NCBI GenBank assembly: GCA_030295235.1
Contig: AP026125.1
Span: forward strand, 992,001-1,056,000
DNA from: Fistulifera solaris
Taxonomy: Eukaryota > Bacillariophyta > Bacillariophyceae > Naviculales > Stauroneidaceae
Direction of reading: 5' to 3'
Length of the DNA: 64,000 nucleotides
The number at the start of each line of letters is the position of its first letter. Position 1 is the stretch's first letter. Shown piece after piece: positions 33,271 through 44,428 of the stretch. Below the pieces are notes generated by a model. The model was given only the letters and a program-made list of their open reading frames with translations, had not been told where the DNA came from and ran no database searches. The position numbers and the translations under genes are program-made.

Positions 33271-34597
33271 ATGGCTGATTCATATTCTCATTCACAGAAA
33301 CTCGATTCGAGCATGAGCGATACATCTAGCCCGAAAAAGCACGAAGCGCCAGGGTCAAATGGTTCTACCGATCAAGAGGCGGCAACAGAGAATAAAAACC
33401 CAATTAGTGAAGTTGAAAGAAAGACCGCTGCAGAACCAGAGAATGAAACGAATAAGGAAAACAAGAGACAAGACGAAGGCAACATCGAGGAGGAGGACGA
33501 TGATGTCGATACGGATTCTGAAGACGAACTCTTACAGTCGAAAAGTGAAGACAAATCGGAAGTCGACCCCGAAGTCGTCGAACAAAATGAATTGATCGAA
33601 AAGTCGACACCGTCCACACCTCTCGAGATAGCCCTTACTGCTCTGTTGAAGCGAAAAGAGGCTTACATTCAGCGTATTACTGGCGAAATAGCTAAGCTCA
33701 AAAAGTTTGTAAGCAAGCGCAAGCAGACCTATAAGCGGAAGCGCAAGGAAGAAGGTGCACCGACGCGGGCGCTTTCCGCTTATAACATCTTCATTCAAGA
33801 TCGCTTCGCCAAGCTAGCGAAAGAGAATGAAAATGCTTTGAAGAGTGAAGACACCGACGCAGAGCTGAAACGTGTTCCTCCCTCCAATATGGTTGCGTCA
33901 ACAGGAAATGCATGGAAAGAGCTACCTCCGGAGGAAAAAGGCCAAGTATTACGAACGGTAAGAAGTGCGGTAGTTTTTTATCGGTGTTTACCTTTGTGTT
34001 ATCCCATTGACACTTTTCTTGATTTTTCGTTCCAGAGCAAAAGCCGATCAAAAACGTTACGAAGAGGAAATGGCTGCTTACCAACCGCCTGACAAGCAAG
34101 CAAACCGAAAGCGAAATAAAACAGGTTATAACATGTTCTTCACAGCTCATGTTCACCGTCTTAAACAGACCGAAAGCGGGGTTCCTTCAGAACGTGGTTC
34201 TGTTGCCCGTCTGGTCGGGAACGCTTGGAAGAACCTAACTCCCGACGAGAGGCAGTTTTATGAACGGGAAGCTGACAAACATAATGGAATGAATCTTGGG
34301 AAAGATGGTGATGAAGACGACGACGAGGATGAAGTCAAGCGTCAGCAAATGGAGCATTATCACATGCACGGCCCCCATCCTGAAATGCATATGCACCCAG
34401 CAATGCACCCGGCCATGCACATGCATCCTGCAGTTGACCCGCGTCATGCCTATTATCCTCCTCACATGTACGCACAGCCCATGTATAGCCATTACGACTA
34501 TAGTCAGCATCATCGTCATCAGCAGGCTCGTGCCCAGGGCTACAATCAAGCTTATCCCCCACCTCCACGAAGTTCCTATGAAACGGGCACGATCTGA
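33271..34597 (+). CDS. HMG-box protein with two boxes, two exons
   Basis: Chromatin-type DNA-binding protein. The N-terminus is acidic and disordered (EEEDDDVDTDSEDE), followed by a Lys/Arg coiled segment (KLKKFVSKRKQTYKRKRKE). Box 1 is RALSAYNIFIQDRF to NAWKELPPEEKAKYYERAKADQKRYEEEM; box 2 is KTGYNMFFTAHVHRLK to VGNAWKNLTPDERQFYE. The tail is His/Met/Tyr/Pro-rich. Exon 1 is 33271-33957 and exon 2 34036-34597. One extra A in the run at 33935-33939 shifts box 1; removing it gives EEKAKYYER and places the splice in phase. The start at 33271 could instead be the in-frame ATG at 33313. The partner and gene targets are unknown. Confidence 0.87.
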
Positions 34598-34930
34598 ATG
34601 GAATGATCTACATTCAGAAGTTTTTAAACAATTGAATATCTACGTAATTTACATTTGCTTCTAAAATACTTTCAATTTCTTATGATCAATGCTATATCAC
34701 TGTCCAGGGTCCAGGCATAATCGTTAGTCCTAGTTGTGTTTCCCACGACCCACGACACGACAAACGACGACTCCGCAATGATGACGTCGGCGGAAAAAAT
34801 TTATTGAACATGATAAACATGAAGAATGCTTTTGAGCCTCCACGCAACATTTACAAACTCGAGCAGTCCAAACAACAACAAAGTACAGAGAAAGCCAGCC
34901 ATTGCATTCTTGTCATTCAGCGCCGTGAGT
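34598..34930. other. spacer between two plus-strand genes
   Basis: No gene seen. It holds the 3' flank of the HMG gene and the 5' flank of the SVIP-like gene. Confidence 0.35.
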
Positions 34931-35349
34931 ATGGGAAACGCATGTTGCGGCAAAAAATCGAGCGTCCAGGAACGACAGAATCTTACGAGCAAAAATAACA
35001 ACAGCAAAGCATTTTCTGGCGAGGTAAGCCGCCTTTCTGCATTCACTCAGTTACAGGTTGCGCATTCTAATGTGCAGACTTTACGTTAAAGGGCCATAGA
35101 TTAGGAACAGCGACTGAGACTTCAAAGCCTTCTTTAGAAGCAACTAATAAGCTACAGGATGACACACCAGAACCGATGTATGATCCGAGTCTGACTGAGG
35201 AACAACGAGAAAAAATTCGAGCAGATCGAGCTGCTGCTGCCGAAGCTCGATTAAAAAAGGCAGCTGCTAAACCTGTAAAAAAGTCGAAGGATTCCGCACC
35301 TCTCAGGGGTCCCAATTCACAGCCATTGATGCGATGGACGGCCTCCTAA
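34931..35349 (+). CDS. small SVIP-like VCP/p97-interacting protein, N-myristoylated
   Basis: About 116 aa in two exons: 34931-35023 and 35092-35349, joined in phase 0 across a 68-bp intron. It starts MGNACCGKKSS, a strong N-myristoylation signal with adjacent Cys for palmitoylation. The second exon has a charged helix containing RADRAAAAEAR, which fits the VCP-interacting motif R-x5-AA-x2-R exactly. It ends QPLMRWTAS, close to the GGLRWTVS end of animal SVIP, a membrane-bound regulator of p97 in ERAD. The three matches in the right order support the call despite weak overall similarity. Each exon is too short to stand out by itself. Confidence 0.72.
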
Positions 35350-35501
35350 TGTTTTGTTACTTGAATCGAAAAAAAAAAACATAGCCAAAGCTTAACTGCT
35401 TTTCTCTAAAGCGGCGATATGAGATTCAATGATTTATCTGTTGTTTATAGAGTTATAACCTAGTCGAAAGAACCTCCATTGTTGTACATGCGGCCAGATG
35501 T

Positions 35502-36393
35502 TTACTGGACCCAATCCAATCCTTCAGCTTGTGCTTTTGCTTTGGCAAGCTTCCATGCTGGCGGATTATCATCAATAAAGTGATGCAAATCATAAATTAC
35601 TTGATCCGCTACAGCGGCAGTGTCCATCTCTTCGGTAACTTTAACGCGAATGTCAGCGTTCATGTATTTCGGCTTCCTTTCATTCAACAGTGCCTTTAAC
35701 TTCTTAAGAGGATCTTCTGTTTGCAGCAGTGGCCGGTCCGTCCCTTGAATTCGCTTTATGATAACCTCAGGTTCAACATCAAGCCAAACTACCAATCCAG
35801 TTTGCAACTTTGACCAATTCTCCATCCGAGTCACAATACCCCCGCCTGTACTAATCACGCAACGAACATAAGGATGAACCGAGTCTAAAATCTGTGCTTC
35901 TACTTGCCGAAAACCTTCCTCCCCCTCTGCTTCAAAAATTTCCGGTATCGTCATCTTTGTGGCCTTTTCAATAATTGCGTCCGTATCTAGAAATGTGTAG
36001 CTTCCCATTCCTGTGAAGAAACGTGTAAGCTCATGCTTTTCGCGTAAATCACCAATACTCAGACCTCAACTTACTTCTGGCAACAGCTTCACCCACACTC
36101 GTCTTTCCAGAACCCATCATACCGATGAAATATAAGTTTGCGCCATTCAGCCTTGGACTTAGAAGTCGTGCGGGGTCGATCTTCATGCCACCATCGGTCG
36201 GTGTCATCAGATCGGTGTTTTTGTAAGGGTTATCGACCCCTTGATCGAAGGCATTCACCGGATCTTCCCACTCAAATCCCCCAGCGTTTAATACAACGGT
36301 AGGACTTGGTGCGACGAAAGCCCGATGTGGCGTAAAAGCAACCACCGATGAGCAGAGCCATAAACCGAGCGCCGTTACTGCTTGAAGCCTCAT
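35502..36393 (-). CDS. plastid shikimate kinase or shikimate kinase-like protein, two exons
   Basis: P-loop kinase phosphorylating shikimate in the plastid aromatic pathway. It has Walker A GMMGSGKTSVGEAVA, FLDTDAIIE, the ISTGGGIV glycine loop and GTDRPLL. The ATG at 36393 (MRLQAVTALGLWLCSSVVAF) starts a signal peptide with Phe at the cleavage site and a second TPHRAFVAP region, so plastid import is likely. Exon 1 is 36393-36075 and exon 2 36010-35502 (AVARRMGSYTFLDTD). An N-terminal insert (FEWEDPVNAF...NPYKNTDLM) and the end GLDWVQ recall plant SKL1-type paralogues, which lack kinase activity. The shikimate-binding Asp and Arg are present here (DTD, R of RQVEAQ), so an active enzyme is possible. 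Confidence 0.83.
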
Positions 36394-37049
36394 TCTTGAA
36401 TACTGTGTTTTACAAGCGATAAATAATTTATGACAGTGGTACCGAAGGAACGGGCGACTTTCCAACCGAAAGCACTCAACAAATACCAGTATATTGCAAA
36501 TACGACGCCGAAGGCGCATAGTAAAATAATAAAACGCGTCCGCGTGCGATACTCATCCGTAAGCTTAGATGGTTTCGAGGGGAAGCGGACAGACGTTTAT
36601 GACGTAAAAGTGATAATGTCTAATGTCTACGTAAAATTCACGTAGGCTCCGTAGGAAATTTAGTGATGTAGCTAGCTAGCACACGGTGCTGATAATCGAC
36701 TTCGACCTCAACCATGCGCGAGTCCGAGAGCTTGCCGAGAGCGACAAAGCTCATGTCACGTTCCTTCAAATACCTGAATAGAGGCCATTTGCAAGAATTG
36801 ACATCAATTGGTACACAAAACATGCAAAAGACAACAGCCGTATAATGGTGGGAATGTCTACGTGGATTCACGTAGGCCCCGTAGGGAAATTTACCGACAG
36901 AGGGGGAACCCGGAGATGTACCCTTACGAGTACGAGAACCGCAACAAAAAATAAAGATCCGGTGAAAAAGATTGCAGTTCTCGTGAACGCCATTTTCATT
37001 TCAAAAGAAGTTCTCTGGTTGCATTTTTGCAGAAAACTACAAACTTATC
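36394..37049. other. divergent intergenic region with hairpin repeat element
   Basis: No gene. Near 36507 there is CGCCGAAGGCGCATAGTAAA, which also appears near 55830. Hairpin units occupy 36611-36915. Confidence 0.4.
36611..36915 (+). repeat. hairpin repeat element, two units
   Basis: Two direct units start near 36619 and 36851. Each reads TGTCTACGTRnnTTCACGTAG, then CCGTAGGRAATTTA. The second continues CCGACAGAGGGGGAACCCGG. The 230-bp interior (GCGACAAAGCTCAT, then AACATGCAAAAGACAACAG) is shared with the element near 45 kb. Confidence 0.8.
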
Positions 37050-38015
37050 ATGAAGAAAGAACGAGATCCGAAGAAAACGTTATCAGCGGCCGCAAGTGCT
37101 TTACAATCGATTGCCAAACCAGCGGTTCAGTTCCTCACGTTCGTTATTCCGCACGTCATTCTTTTGTCGAAATCTGTCTACAATTATTACGAAAAGCTCC
37201 CTCAGAATGCGTTGCTTTTCATTTACGGATTTGTGATCTGCTTTTTCGGGGGTACTTTTCCGGTACTCTTTGCGGCTCTTCAAGCAGCGGAGCATTCGGG
37301 GAGAAATGCTGTGGTGCTAGCCGTATCTGACCTTGCGAATGAAGCTATTGTGATCATCGAAGAGTCTAAGAAAGACGATGACAAGGACGAAGATAAAGAC
37401 GGAAAAAGAGACGTGGATCAAATTTCGAACTCAGAATTTATAGCGCGCAAAACGAAGCTTGTATTAGCGAAGATGAACCCCGAAAAAGTTGACAATGCTA
37501 TTTCATCCATCTACAGGGTTTGGCTGGCGGTTGCTGCAGTCTTGATGATAGAGTTTGCTCAAACTATTTCAATGGCCATGTCGATATCTGACTTTCTGAA
37601 GAAACCGATCGATCGTTTCCTCGCGCCCACTGTACGAATGGCTGTCCCTGATCAGTATCACAAATGGGTTCCAGTCGTTCTGGGTTGGACTGCAAAAGCT
37701 ATTGCCATTGCAATCGCCTTTACCATCGACTCTGTCGTATCCGGATTCGCATCAGCACTAAAGGGTGGTCTCATGATGGCACAGGCTACCTATCAGTTTC
37801 TGGTCTTCCGCGAGATCAAGTTGGGTGGCCTTGTTAAATCCCCGGATCACAATGAGTCGAGCTTGGACGAAGGATTATCGTATGTCTTTGCCGGCTTGGG
37901 ATTCTACTTTCAGCTCAGATCCGGTTTTTCGCTACCATTCCCGCTTAACTTTCTCCTGTTTCCATTCAGATTTGCGGAGAACTGGATTAAATGGTCTCTT
38001 ATCAAAAACTCCTAA
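37050..38015 (+). CDS. uncharacterised multi-pass membrane protein
   Basis: 321 aa, intronless; not assigned to a named family. Hydrophobic segments: FLTFVIPHVILLSKSV, LFIYGFVICFFGGTFPVLFAAL, VWLAVAAVLMIEFAQTISMAM, WVPVVLGWTAKAIAIAIAFTI and the C-terminal FAGLGFYFQLRSGFSLPFPL. A charged loop with DDDKDEDKDGKRD divides the first pair from the rest. The even hydropathy layout, normal codon use and good start (aaactacaaacttatcATGaag) support a real gene. No targeting signal is clear. It converges on the immunophilin gene. Confidence 0.75.
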   Translation: MKKERDPKKTLSAAASALQSIAKPAVQFLTFVIPHVILLSKSVYNYYEKLPQNALLFIYGFVICFFGGTFPVLFAALQAAEHSGRNAVVLAVSDLANEAIVIIEESKKDDDKDEDKDGKRDVDQISNSEFIARKTKLVLAKMNPEKVDNAISSIYRVWLAVAAVLMIEFAQTISMAMSISDFLKKPIDRFLAPTVRMAVPDQYHKWVPVVLGWTAKAIAIAIAFTIDSVVSGFASALKGGLMMAQATYQFLVFREIKLGGLVKSPDHNESSLDEGLSYVFAGLGFYFQLRSGFSLPFPLNFLLFPFRFAENWIKWSLIKNS

Positions 38016-38115
38016 GTTTACCACGGCTCCTTCATTTTATTATGTTGTATCTCTATAAATCTAGCTTTCCTAACGTCTTTTTTCTACTCTCTACATCCCT
38101 GTTTACACAATGTTC

Positions 38116-39747
38116 CTACGGTTTATAATCAGAGGGCATCTCGCCGCAATCAGCAATGATAACGTCGACATCGGGCTTATCGCTCGCACCCGTCTGCACA
38201 TTCTCCATCTTGCGAACAACATCCATACCCTCGACAACATGGCCGAAAACAACATGCTTGCCATCAAGGTGTGGCGTATCACGGCAAGTAATAAAGAACT
38301 GCGATCCATTTGTGTTAGGTCCGGCTGCACTCAGAAGCAACGTGGTGATTCAAAGAATAAAGAAATGTTAGATAAGTGCAACAACCTAAACAAGCCATTA
38401 ACATTCAAGACTTACAGTTTGCCATAGACAAAAGACCTTCTTTTGTATGTTTGATGGAAAAGTTCTCATCTTTCTGCACAGCTGGTAATGCTGCCTCTCC
38501 ACCGGTTCCGTTGCCATTTGTGAAGTCTCCTCTGTGGACGGGCAATGCACAAACCTTGTGAGCGAACGGACGCAAAAAACAACAACACTTGGTCAGATGC
38601 ACACGTAACGTACCCTTGCAACATGAAGTCCTTGATGATTCGGTGAAATGTACACCCTTTGTAGTGAAGAGGTTTGCCCATTTTGCCTTCTCCCTTCTCT
38701 CCGGTACACAACAAGCGAAAGTTTTCAGCCGTCGTTGGCGTGATATCCTTGTACAGCTGCATAACGATGCGACCGAGATCCTCGTCACCGTGCATGATTT
38801 GAAAGTACACATGGGGATTATCACCTTTTGCATTGGGCACAAGAAGGTCTTTCTTGTCGCCGTACATATCCACTTTGCCTAAAAACCCTCCAAACGCCGC
38901 TTTCTCTCTCTTTTTGTTTTCAACAATAGCTTCTTTCAACTGAGCCAACGCCTTGCGAATGTCCTTATTGCTCTCATCGACTTCATAAGCCGCCATCAAA
39001 TCTGCCTTGGCTTCCTTCAACAGCCCCATGTTCATACGAGCCAAGCCGCGACGGTAAAGCGCTTTCACATTCTTGGCTTCCGAGTCGATTTCCAGCACCG
39101 AACTACTCGCTCGAACCGCTTCGGGCCAATCCTTGGTCTTGATGTAGCACATGGCCGCATTCGACCAGCAGCTGACATACAATTCTCGTTCTTCTTCCGG
39201 CACAGCATTACCCGAGATCCCCTCATCCACCGAATAATTGGCAGCATCCTCGTATTTGCTGACAGCCTCCGTGAACTTTTTTTTGCTGAAACAAGTCGGT
39301 ACCCTCCGTCTTCAGTTTTTTCGCTCGATCGAGTCGTTCTTCTGGAGTCATCTCCCACTTTTCTTTCTGCTTCTCGTTGAAACCAAGCAACTCGACTTCG
39401 AAATGAAGAGTCGCATTGGGAGGAATCTTCGGTGGACTACCGCCGTCGCCGTAACCGTACTCGGGCGTAATTTCGAGCATCGCCTTTTCTCCGACTTTCA
39501 TGGAAGCAAATCCTTCATCCCATCCTTTAATCACCATACCCTGTCCAATGGTGAACTTGAACGGGACGCCGCGATCCAGACTGCTGTCAAACTTGGATCC
39601 ATCTTTGGCTAAAGTCCCCGTGTAGTGGGCCGTCACTTCATAGCCTTCCGGGGAGGTCCTTCGGCCGACTCGGGGGCGGCTTGGAGGATCTTTTTTCTTG
39701 ACTCCTCCGTCTTGCTTCTTCGAGACATCAATCCACTCGTCGGACAT
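38116..39747 (-). CDS. FKBP-TPR-cyclophilin dual immunophilin (FCBP), three exons
   Basis: One polypeptide with two unrelated prolyl isomerases. FKBP domain: [34 protein letters not shown] and [12 protein letters not shown] linker follows: [16 protein letters not shown] and [14 protein letters not shown]. The cyclophilin has [51 protein letters not shown] and [12 protein letters not shown]. Minus-strand exons are 39747-38614, 38531-38416 and 38324-38116. Three indels are bridged: one A extra in T8 at 39277-39284 ([15 protein letters not shown]), plus a compensating pair, extra base at 39691-39696 and missing base at 39650-39653, giving [19 protein letters not shown]. The GES(I/Y) part of the cyclophilin is unusual ([15 protein letters not shown]). 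FKBP-first order matches the FCBP class of apicomplexans. Confidence 0.88.
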
Positions 39748-40743
39748 GCTGGGAAGTGTTTGTAATTATATATTTAATTGACTTTGATGATAAAGGAAAG
39801 GCTGACGATTTTTTATGAGGAGTGAGTCGAATGAATGAGGGCCGGCGAAAACGCGGACGAACGCTTTACCTTGCGCTTTACACTCGTTTGTCTGTGTCAG
39901 AGTGTACCCTGTGAACGAATACAAATTGTACACGTGGAATGCATAACACTGTTGATATTCACTGCTGTACTACATTCATTGCTCATTGACGATTCACTAC
40001 AGCATACTTTATGGAACCTCTACAGATTTTCTGTGTGACCGTGTCCGGACTCTCTGGAACGTGCACAACATTTCGGTAGGATCGAAAAGATCTGGTCCAG
40101 AGTTTCTGGACCAACCCAGAATTTCTGTATGATCAGATGATCAGGCATTTCTATTCCAGAATTTCTGGAACGTGCACTTTCTTTGGTTATGATCCAAACA
40201 CAGTCTCCAGAATTTCTGGAACGTGCACAGTATTTCGTTATGATCCACAACCACCGCGTCCAGAGTTTCTGGAACGTGCACAACATGTCGGTAGGATCGA
40301 AAAAAAACTGGTCCAGAGTTTCTGGACCAACCCAGAATTTCTGTATGATCAGATAATCAGGCACTTCTATTCCAGAATTTCTTGAACGTGCACTTTCTTT
40401 GGTTATGATCCAAACATAGTTTCCAAAATTTCTGGAACGTGCACAGTATTTTGTTATGATCCACAACACCGCGTCCAGAGTTTCTGGAGCGTGCACGTCA
40501 TTTCGGTAGGATCGAAAAGATCTGGTCCACAACCACTACACAATTTCTGTAAATATCGAACGTACGATGGACAAACGCTTGCACGGAGTAACCTTTAACC
40601 TTGCAGGAAAGGTCGCAGCCATCAAACAATAAAAAGAGGTGCAACCCAAGAACGTGGTGCAACCCTCATCGCTGTTATTGCGTTCCATTCTTCTTTTGAA
40701 ATGGATACGATCACCCTTTGTTAGTTGACACTTCTTTTGTCAA
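39748..40743. other. divergent intergenic region with TTTCTGG cluster B
   Basis: Between the immunophilin (minus) and helicase (plus) genes. The central part is repeat; the flanks hold no visible gene. Confidence 0.4.
40025..40545 (+). repeat. TTTCTGG minisatellite, cluster B, with 215-bp higher-order repeat
   Basis: About twelve units with core CCAGARTTTCTGG, most followed by AACGTGCAC. GGA(A/G)CGTGCAC..CAT..CGGTAGGATCG recurs near 40056, 40271 and 40486, so the units are embedded in a 215-bp tandem repeat of just over two copies. Confidence 0.85.
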
Positions 40744-43700
40744 ATGAAACGAATTACTATTTTTCTGTTCTTAATGGCTCACCAGTGCCGCTTTTTCAAA
40801 CGAACATCCCCTACGGTGGTGCTTGCATTTCGAGCCGGAATAAATTCGCAAAATCGACACCGCTGCATTCGAACGGATACTTTGAGAAAAACCTTTTACC
40901 GCAATCAACTACTACCATTTTATACAATATCAAATACTATTTTAAAAAAGCCAGCTGTCAACTGGAGCTGATGATACAACGCAACAACCTCCATATTTAG
41001 TCGGCTTGAATCCGAGTCAAATCGAAGCCGTCACGCAACCATCACAAACTATCACACGGGTGATTGCGGGACCTGGTTCAGGGAAAACGCGGGTACTAAC
41101 ATGTCGCATTGTGCATTTACTGCAACAAAGTCCAAAAATACGCATTCTTGGAGTTACCTTTACGAAAAAAGCAGCGGGTGAAATGCAAAAACGTGTCGAA
41201 GCGTTACTTAGAGAACAAGATGCCCTGCATCAAGATCCTTACGGAGACATGGATCCTTTAATTCAGACGGAAGATTTCACCGGCGATCCGTCTTACACAC
41301 CAAGTGCACCTCCGCGAGATTTACATCGAGTCTCTCTGGGCACATTTCATTCCATCTGTTCCAAAATTCTGCGATGGAATGGAGCCTTGCTCTCCGGCCT
41401 GCCATCCGTGGCGTTTGACATGCAATATTCACAAAATGCAACACAACTTGATCAAAATTTTGCCATTATTGATCAATCGGATCAGGTCCGTATCATACGG
41501 GAGTTGATGAACGCGAAGAAGGGGGATATATCCGAGGAAATAAAACCCTTGGTCATTCTGACTGCCATTGCACAAATCAAGCAACAACTAGCACAAGGAG
41601 AGAATCCATTTGCATCCGGCGGTCGGAATAAGGACAAACCGCCCTCTTTTGTTTCCAAACTGGCACTGGAATTCTATCCCAAGTATCGTGAGGAATTGCT
41701 TGCTACCAACTGTCTTGATTTCGATGATCTCATTTACATGACGAGAGAGTTGCTCATGGAGTATCCCGATATACGAGCCCAGTTACATCAACGATGGTCT
41801 CACATTCTCGTGGATGAGTTTCAAGATACCTCACGTATTCAAATGGATTTGGTTAAGCTGCTCACGTCGGGCAGTCTTTTAGTCGTTGGTGATGCGGATC
41901 AATCAATTTACTCATGGCGAGGCGCGCATGCTTCTAGTTTGATGGACTTTGAAGAAGAACTGGAAGGGCACCCATCGGGGAAGATGAAGACAGTATATTT
42001 GATGGAGAACTATCGAAGTACATCCAATATCGTCAAAGCTGCTCAGAAAGTAATATCTAGCTCTCAAGAAAGCAAATTAAAATCAGCAGCCGATAAGATA
42101 CGACAGGAAATGAAACCCAAACGAGGATCTGGGCCTTCCCCAAGGGTAGTTGCATGCGCAGATGCTAAAGCAGAAGGTATGCTTTTTGTGTGCATGACAC
42201 CCATTGTAGTGGGACTCCATATCATCCTCACCCATCGATTAGCCGACTTTGTCGTTGATCATATCAAGGAGCGACTAGGAAGCGGAGATTATGATTCGAC
42301 GAAAGACGTGGCTTTGATTTACCGAACGAATGCTCAATCTCGTGCACTCGAAGAAGCTTGCGTCAAAGCGTCTTTGCCTTACGTCATTTTTGGTTCAGCC
42401 ACCAGCTTCTACAAACGGCAAGAGATAAAGGATACACTTTGTTTCCTTAGGTGGATCAATAATGGGTACGACAAATCCTCTATGCTTCGAGCGATGGTCA
42501 CTCCCAAACGTGGGATTGGAGATGCCGCTTTAAGTGAATTTGATGCGTTTTGTTCAGAATCGCAACTTCAATGGAAGGACGTTTCGTCCGATCCAGGTCC
42601 CTCGCCCCTTGACGTTCTCCTTTCGCTATCGGGGCCTACCAAGTTTGACGAAAAGATGTCTTTTGACCCGACGGGTATCCTTTCAAGTCGGTCTTTGAAA
42701 CCTTTGAGTGCTTTTTTCGCAGCAAATTCGATTAATATGCGATGAAGCAAGGCAGAAACCGGTTGAAAAGTTGCTTGCCACCATTGAATCTGAGCTCAAA
42801 TTATTTGAGCACTTTGATAAGATATCCAAATCGAAAAGTGAGTTTTTGGAGCGAAAAGCAAACTTTGAAGAATTACAGAACGCGGCGAGAAAGCATACAG
42901 ACGAAGGCCCTGCACTTGGCAAGCCTAACGGCGAAGCGAATGATGGTGAACTCAGCACACCCCTGGGAAATTTCTTGGACGATGTTGCCCTCGTTACCGA
43001 TGTCCTTGACGCCGCAAAGGACGGCGATAACGATTCGTTTGTTGTTAAGTTAATGACGATTCACTCGAGCAAAGGTATGGAGTTTGATACCGTTTTTCTC
43101 GTTGGCAACGAAGACGGGACACTCCCCACCGCACAGGTATGTTGACTGCAAGACACAATTTGCTCGTTTACTTTCCTAACCAGATGGTATCACATTTCAG
43201 GCTATCTTGGAAGGCGAGGGTTCCGTGCAGCTGGAGGAGGAGAAACGTCTTTGCTACGTAGCTATGACACGTGCGAAAACAGAGCTTCTTATGACTTGGA
43301 GAAAAGAGGTACCAATTTTTACTAAGGAAGGAATCCGCACAGTGAAGAAAACGAGAAGTAGATTTTTGGATGTTCTCGTCAAGAAAGCAGGAAAAGATTC
43401 CGAAGTAGTCAAAGGTGAAAAGGGTGAACGAAACCATGAAAAGAAAGCGACGGGGACATCGCATGTCTTTAAGAAAAAGTCGTCGGCTTCAGACCCATTG
43501 ACATTGAGTGAGGGCCGTCGACAATATTCGACTTTTCAATCGGCTCAATCTAGATCGCGGCAGGCTCTTGATAGTAGTCAACGAAGCAGAAAGTCTTTGT
43601 ACGACTTTGATTCAAGGCTCCCCTCTAGGAGCCCAGCATCAAGTGAACCATCAGTTGCTCGCAAAACTTCACATAGCGTAACAGCAACACTGCCGTCTGA

Positions 43701-44331
43701 GGATCAATTTAGAAGTAACCAATCGGCGCCAGCCGCTAAAAGCAGCGCGGCTTCATTTAAGCGAGACAGGTCGTTGTATGATTTTGATACAAGACTCCCC
43801 CCTCGAAACCCACCAAACCATAAACCATCTACCGTCCGCAAACCCTTGTACAATGTCACCGCAACGCTTCCGTCTACTGACCAGTTTTCCGCTTACCGTT
43901 CAGAGCCTAAAAGCAGCGCGATGAGTCCTGGCCAACCGTCCACAATGAAGGCAGCGTCAAGTCCGCTGCCGACTCGGCCAACTTTAACCCAGAAACGAAC
44001 AACTATCAAAAGCAACGAGTCGGGTCGATCTCCACAAAGAAATAATGAGCTTAATAAGAACGAAGCCATGACTGCGGACGCAGAAGCCACCTCTAGACCT
44101 TCGCCGCCTGTCTCAAAGGCATACGAGAAGGTTACAAAGTCTCAAACTATGGATTCTACATGGTTTTACCCTGTTGGTTCCGTTGTGAGACACAAAACAT
44201 TCGGTAGAGGTGTTGTTGTTCAGCCTGGGCAGTCCGCTGAGGAGAAGTTGAATGTATTCGTCCACTTCGACAACGGCGTGAAAAAGGATTTTTGTGCTAC
44301 GGGGAATGAAATCTCGTTGTCTCTGTCATGA
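40744..44331 (+). CDS. UvrD/PcrA-type superfamily 1 DNA helicase, probably mitochondrial
   Basis: Bacterial-type 3'-5' repair helicase. Motifs: LNPSQIEAV (Q), VIAGPGSGKTRVL (I), VTFTKKAAGEM (Ia), ILVDEFQDTS (II), VVGDADQSIYSWRGA (III), LMENYRST (IV), MTIHSSKGMEFDTVFLVG (V) and EEEKRLCYVAMTRAKTELL (VI). It ends with VGSVVRHKTFGRGVVV, the C-terminal domain typical of PcrA/UvrD. Introns: 42177-42242 (66 nt, stop-free, in frame) and 43137-43200. Indels: an extra T at 42712-42717 (PLSAF/SQQIRL) and probably an extra A at 40944-40949. The latter connects LVGLNPSQ to MKRITIFLFL, a basic leader with one acidic residue in 60. The region after motif VI has two SLYDFD(S/T)RLP repeats and looks disordered. 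Confidence 0.9.
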
Positions 44332-44428
44332 CGTATTAAATTGCGTAATAAAGGGGTGAATGATTGCAATACGAAACATCTCGCACGAGACAATTTATTG
44401 ATGCCATCGTGGGGTCCCTAATCTCTAA

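Noticed and set aside
40025-40545. Heat-shock elements (GAA/TTC arrays) in CCAGAATTTCTGGAAC
   Set aside because: Spacing of GAA and TTC blocks is one base short of the HSE consensus, and other clusters lack the GAA block.
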